A stretch of DNA of 5,127 nucleotides, taken from NCBI GenBank assembly GCA_937891215.1, contig CALAEU010000097.1, forward strand, positions 1 through 5,127, in the 5' to 3' direction. The position numbers were made by a program, and so were the translations under genes. The notes below the pieces were generated by a model. That model was given only the letters and a program-made list of their open reading frames with translations, did not search any database and was not told the DNA's origin. Below, piece after piece: positions 5,032 through 5,127 of the stretch (its first letter is position 1; every line of letters starts with the position of its first letter). Source of the stretch: an uncultured Clostridia bacterium. GTDB lineage: Bacteria; Bacillota_A; Clostridia; Oscillospirales; Acutalibacteraceae.

Positions 5032-5060
5032 TTGATTTTACAAAACAGATAATGTATAAT
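5032..5060 (+). promoter_or_regulatory. Promoter of the tRNA gene
   Basis: TTGATT (5032-5037), a 17-base spacer and a perfect TATAAT (5055-5060) would start transcription near 5067, leaving a leader of about 26 bases before the mature tRNA end, to be removed by RNase P. A second TATAAT at 5081-5086, again within TGTATAAT, has no usable -35 and would place the start at the first tRNA base. Confidence 0.75.
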
Positions 5061-5092
5061 TCTATTGCTTAAAGATAGTGTATAATACCTCT

Positions 5093-5127
5093 CGGGGTGT
5101 GGCTCAGTTTGGTAGAGCGTCTGGTTC
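5093..5127 (+). tRNA. tRNA, 5' part, probably tRNA-Pro (CGG); cut by the window edge
   Basis: The 5' acceptor strand CGGGGTG (5093-5099) is followed by T8-G9, a D-arm with stem GCTC/GAGC (5102-5105 and 5115-5118) and loop AGTTTGGTA, base G26, the 5' anticodon strand TCTGG (5120-5124), then T32, T33 and C34. The window ends on the first anticodon base. A first base C is typical of bacterial proline tRNA, and the anticodon strand does not fit initiator tRNA, the other common C1 case. C34 would make the anticodon CGG. The 3' half is not visible, so the identity is inference, while the tRNA call itself is firm. Confidence 0.88.

Noticed and set aside
5093..5127. Initiator tRNA-fMet, also compatible with C at position 1
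   Set aside because: Initiator tRNA carries three G:C pairs next to the anticodon loop and CAT; here the strand reads TCTGG then TTC, which fits proline tRNA better.

Overview
This is an A+T-rich stretch of chromosome with short intergenic spacers, strong Shine-Dalgarno sites, near-consensus sigma-A promoters and the standard genetic code. The protein types (a clostridial-style LigA, a DUF1680/GH127 glycosidase, a membrane-anchored XRE regulator with a zinc ribbon) point to a low-GC Firmicute, most likely a gut-type clostridium of the Oscillospiraceae/Lachnospiraceae kind. That placement is inference from style and not from a marker gene.

Layout. Positions 1-434 hold the N-terminal quarter of NAD-dependent DNA ligase (ligA, minus strand), with its own promoter at 471-498. 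Behind it, at 512-668, lies a run of four hairpins; the one at 512-561 is a bidirectional terminator. Next is a 39-codon minus-strand gene (688-807) with a strong Shine-Dalgarno site and an almost perfect sigma-A promoter (864-891). It is too short for most gene callers and its function is unknown. A 584-base gap (808-1391) then separates it from the divergent glycosidase gene. This gap carries the small gene's promoter, an imperfect dyad resembling a CRP-family site, a plus-strand promoter (1125-1153), and a dense array of perfect palindromes (1148-1359) that forms most of the glycosidase leader.

Positions 1392-3236 encode a cytoplasmic GH127-family enzyme (probable beta-L-arabinofuranosidase) with every expected catalytic and zinc-binding residue. 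It converges on a minus-strand pair: an XRE-type regulator with two membrane helices and a C-terminal zinc ribbon (4236-4847), followed 30 bases later by a serine alpha/beta hydrolase (3273-4205). One perfect 19-bp hairpin (3234-3275) terminates both directions and contains both stop codons. The regulator promoter overlaps a dyad at 4946-4968, which suggests autoregulation. The window ends inside a plus-strand tRNA gene, probably tRNA-Pro, with its own promoter.

How the genes work together: the regulator and hydrolase look like one transcription unit. The glycosidase appears monocistronic, with an unusually structured leader. No classical defence system, CRISPR array or IS transposase is visible. 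The most unusual items are the TCGA-punctuated palindrome array in front of the glycosidase and the small gene with its hairpin-rich tail.
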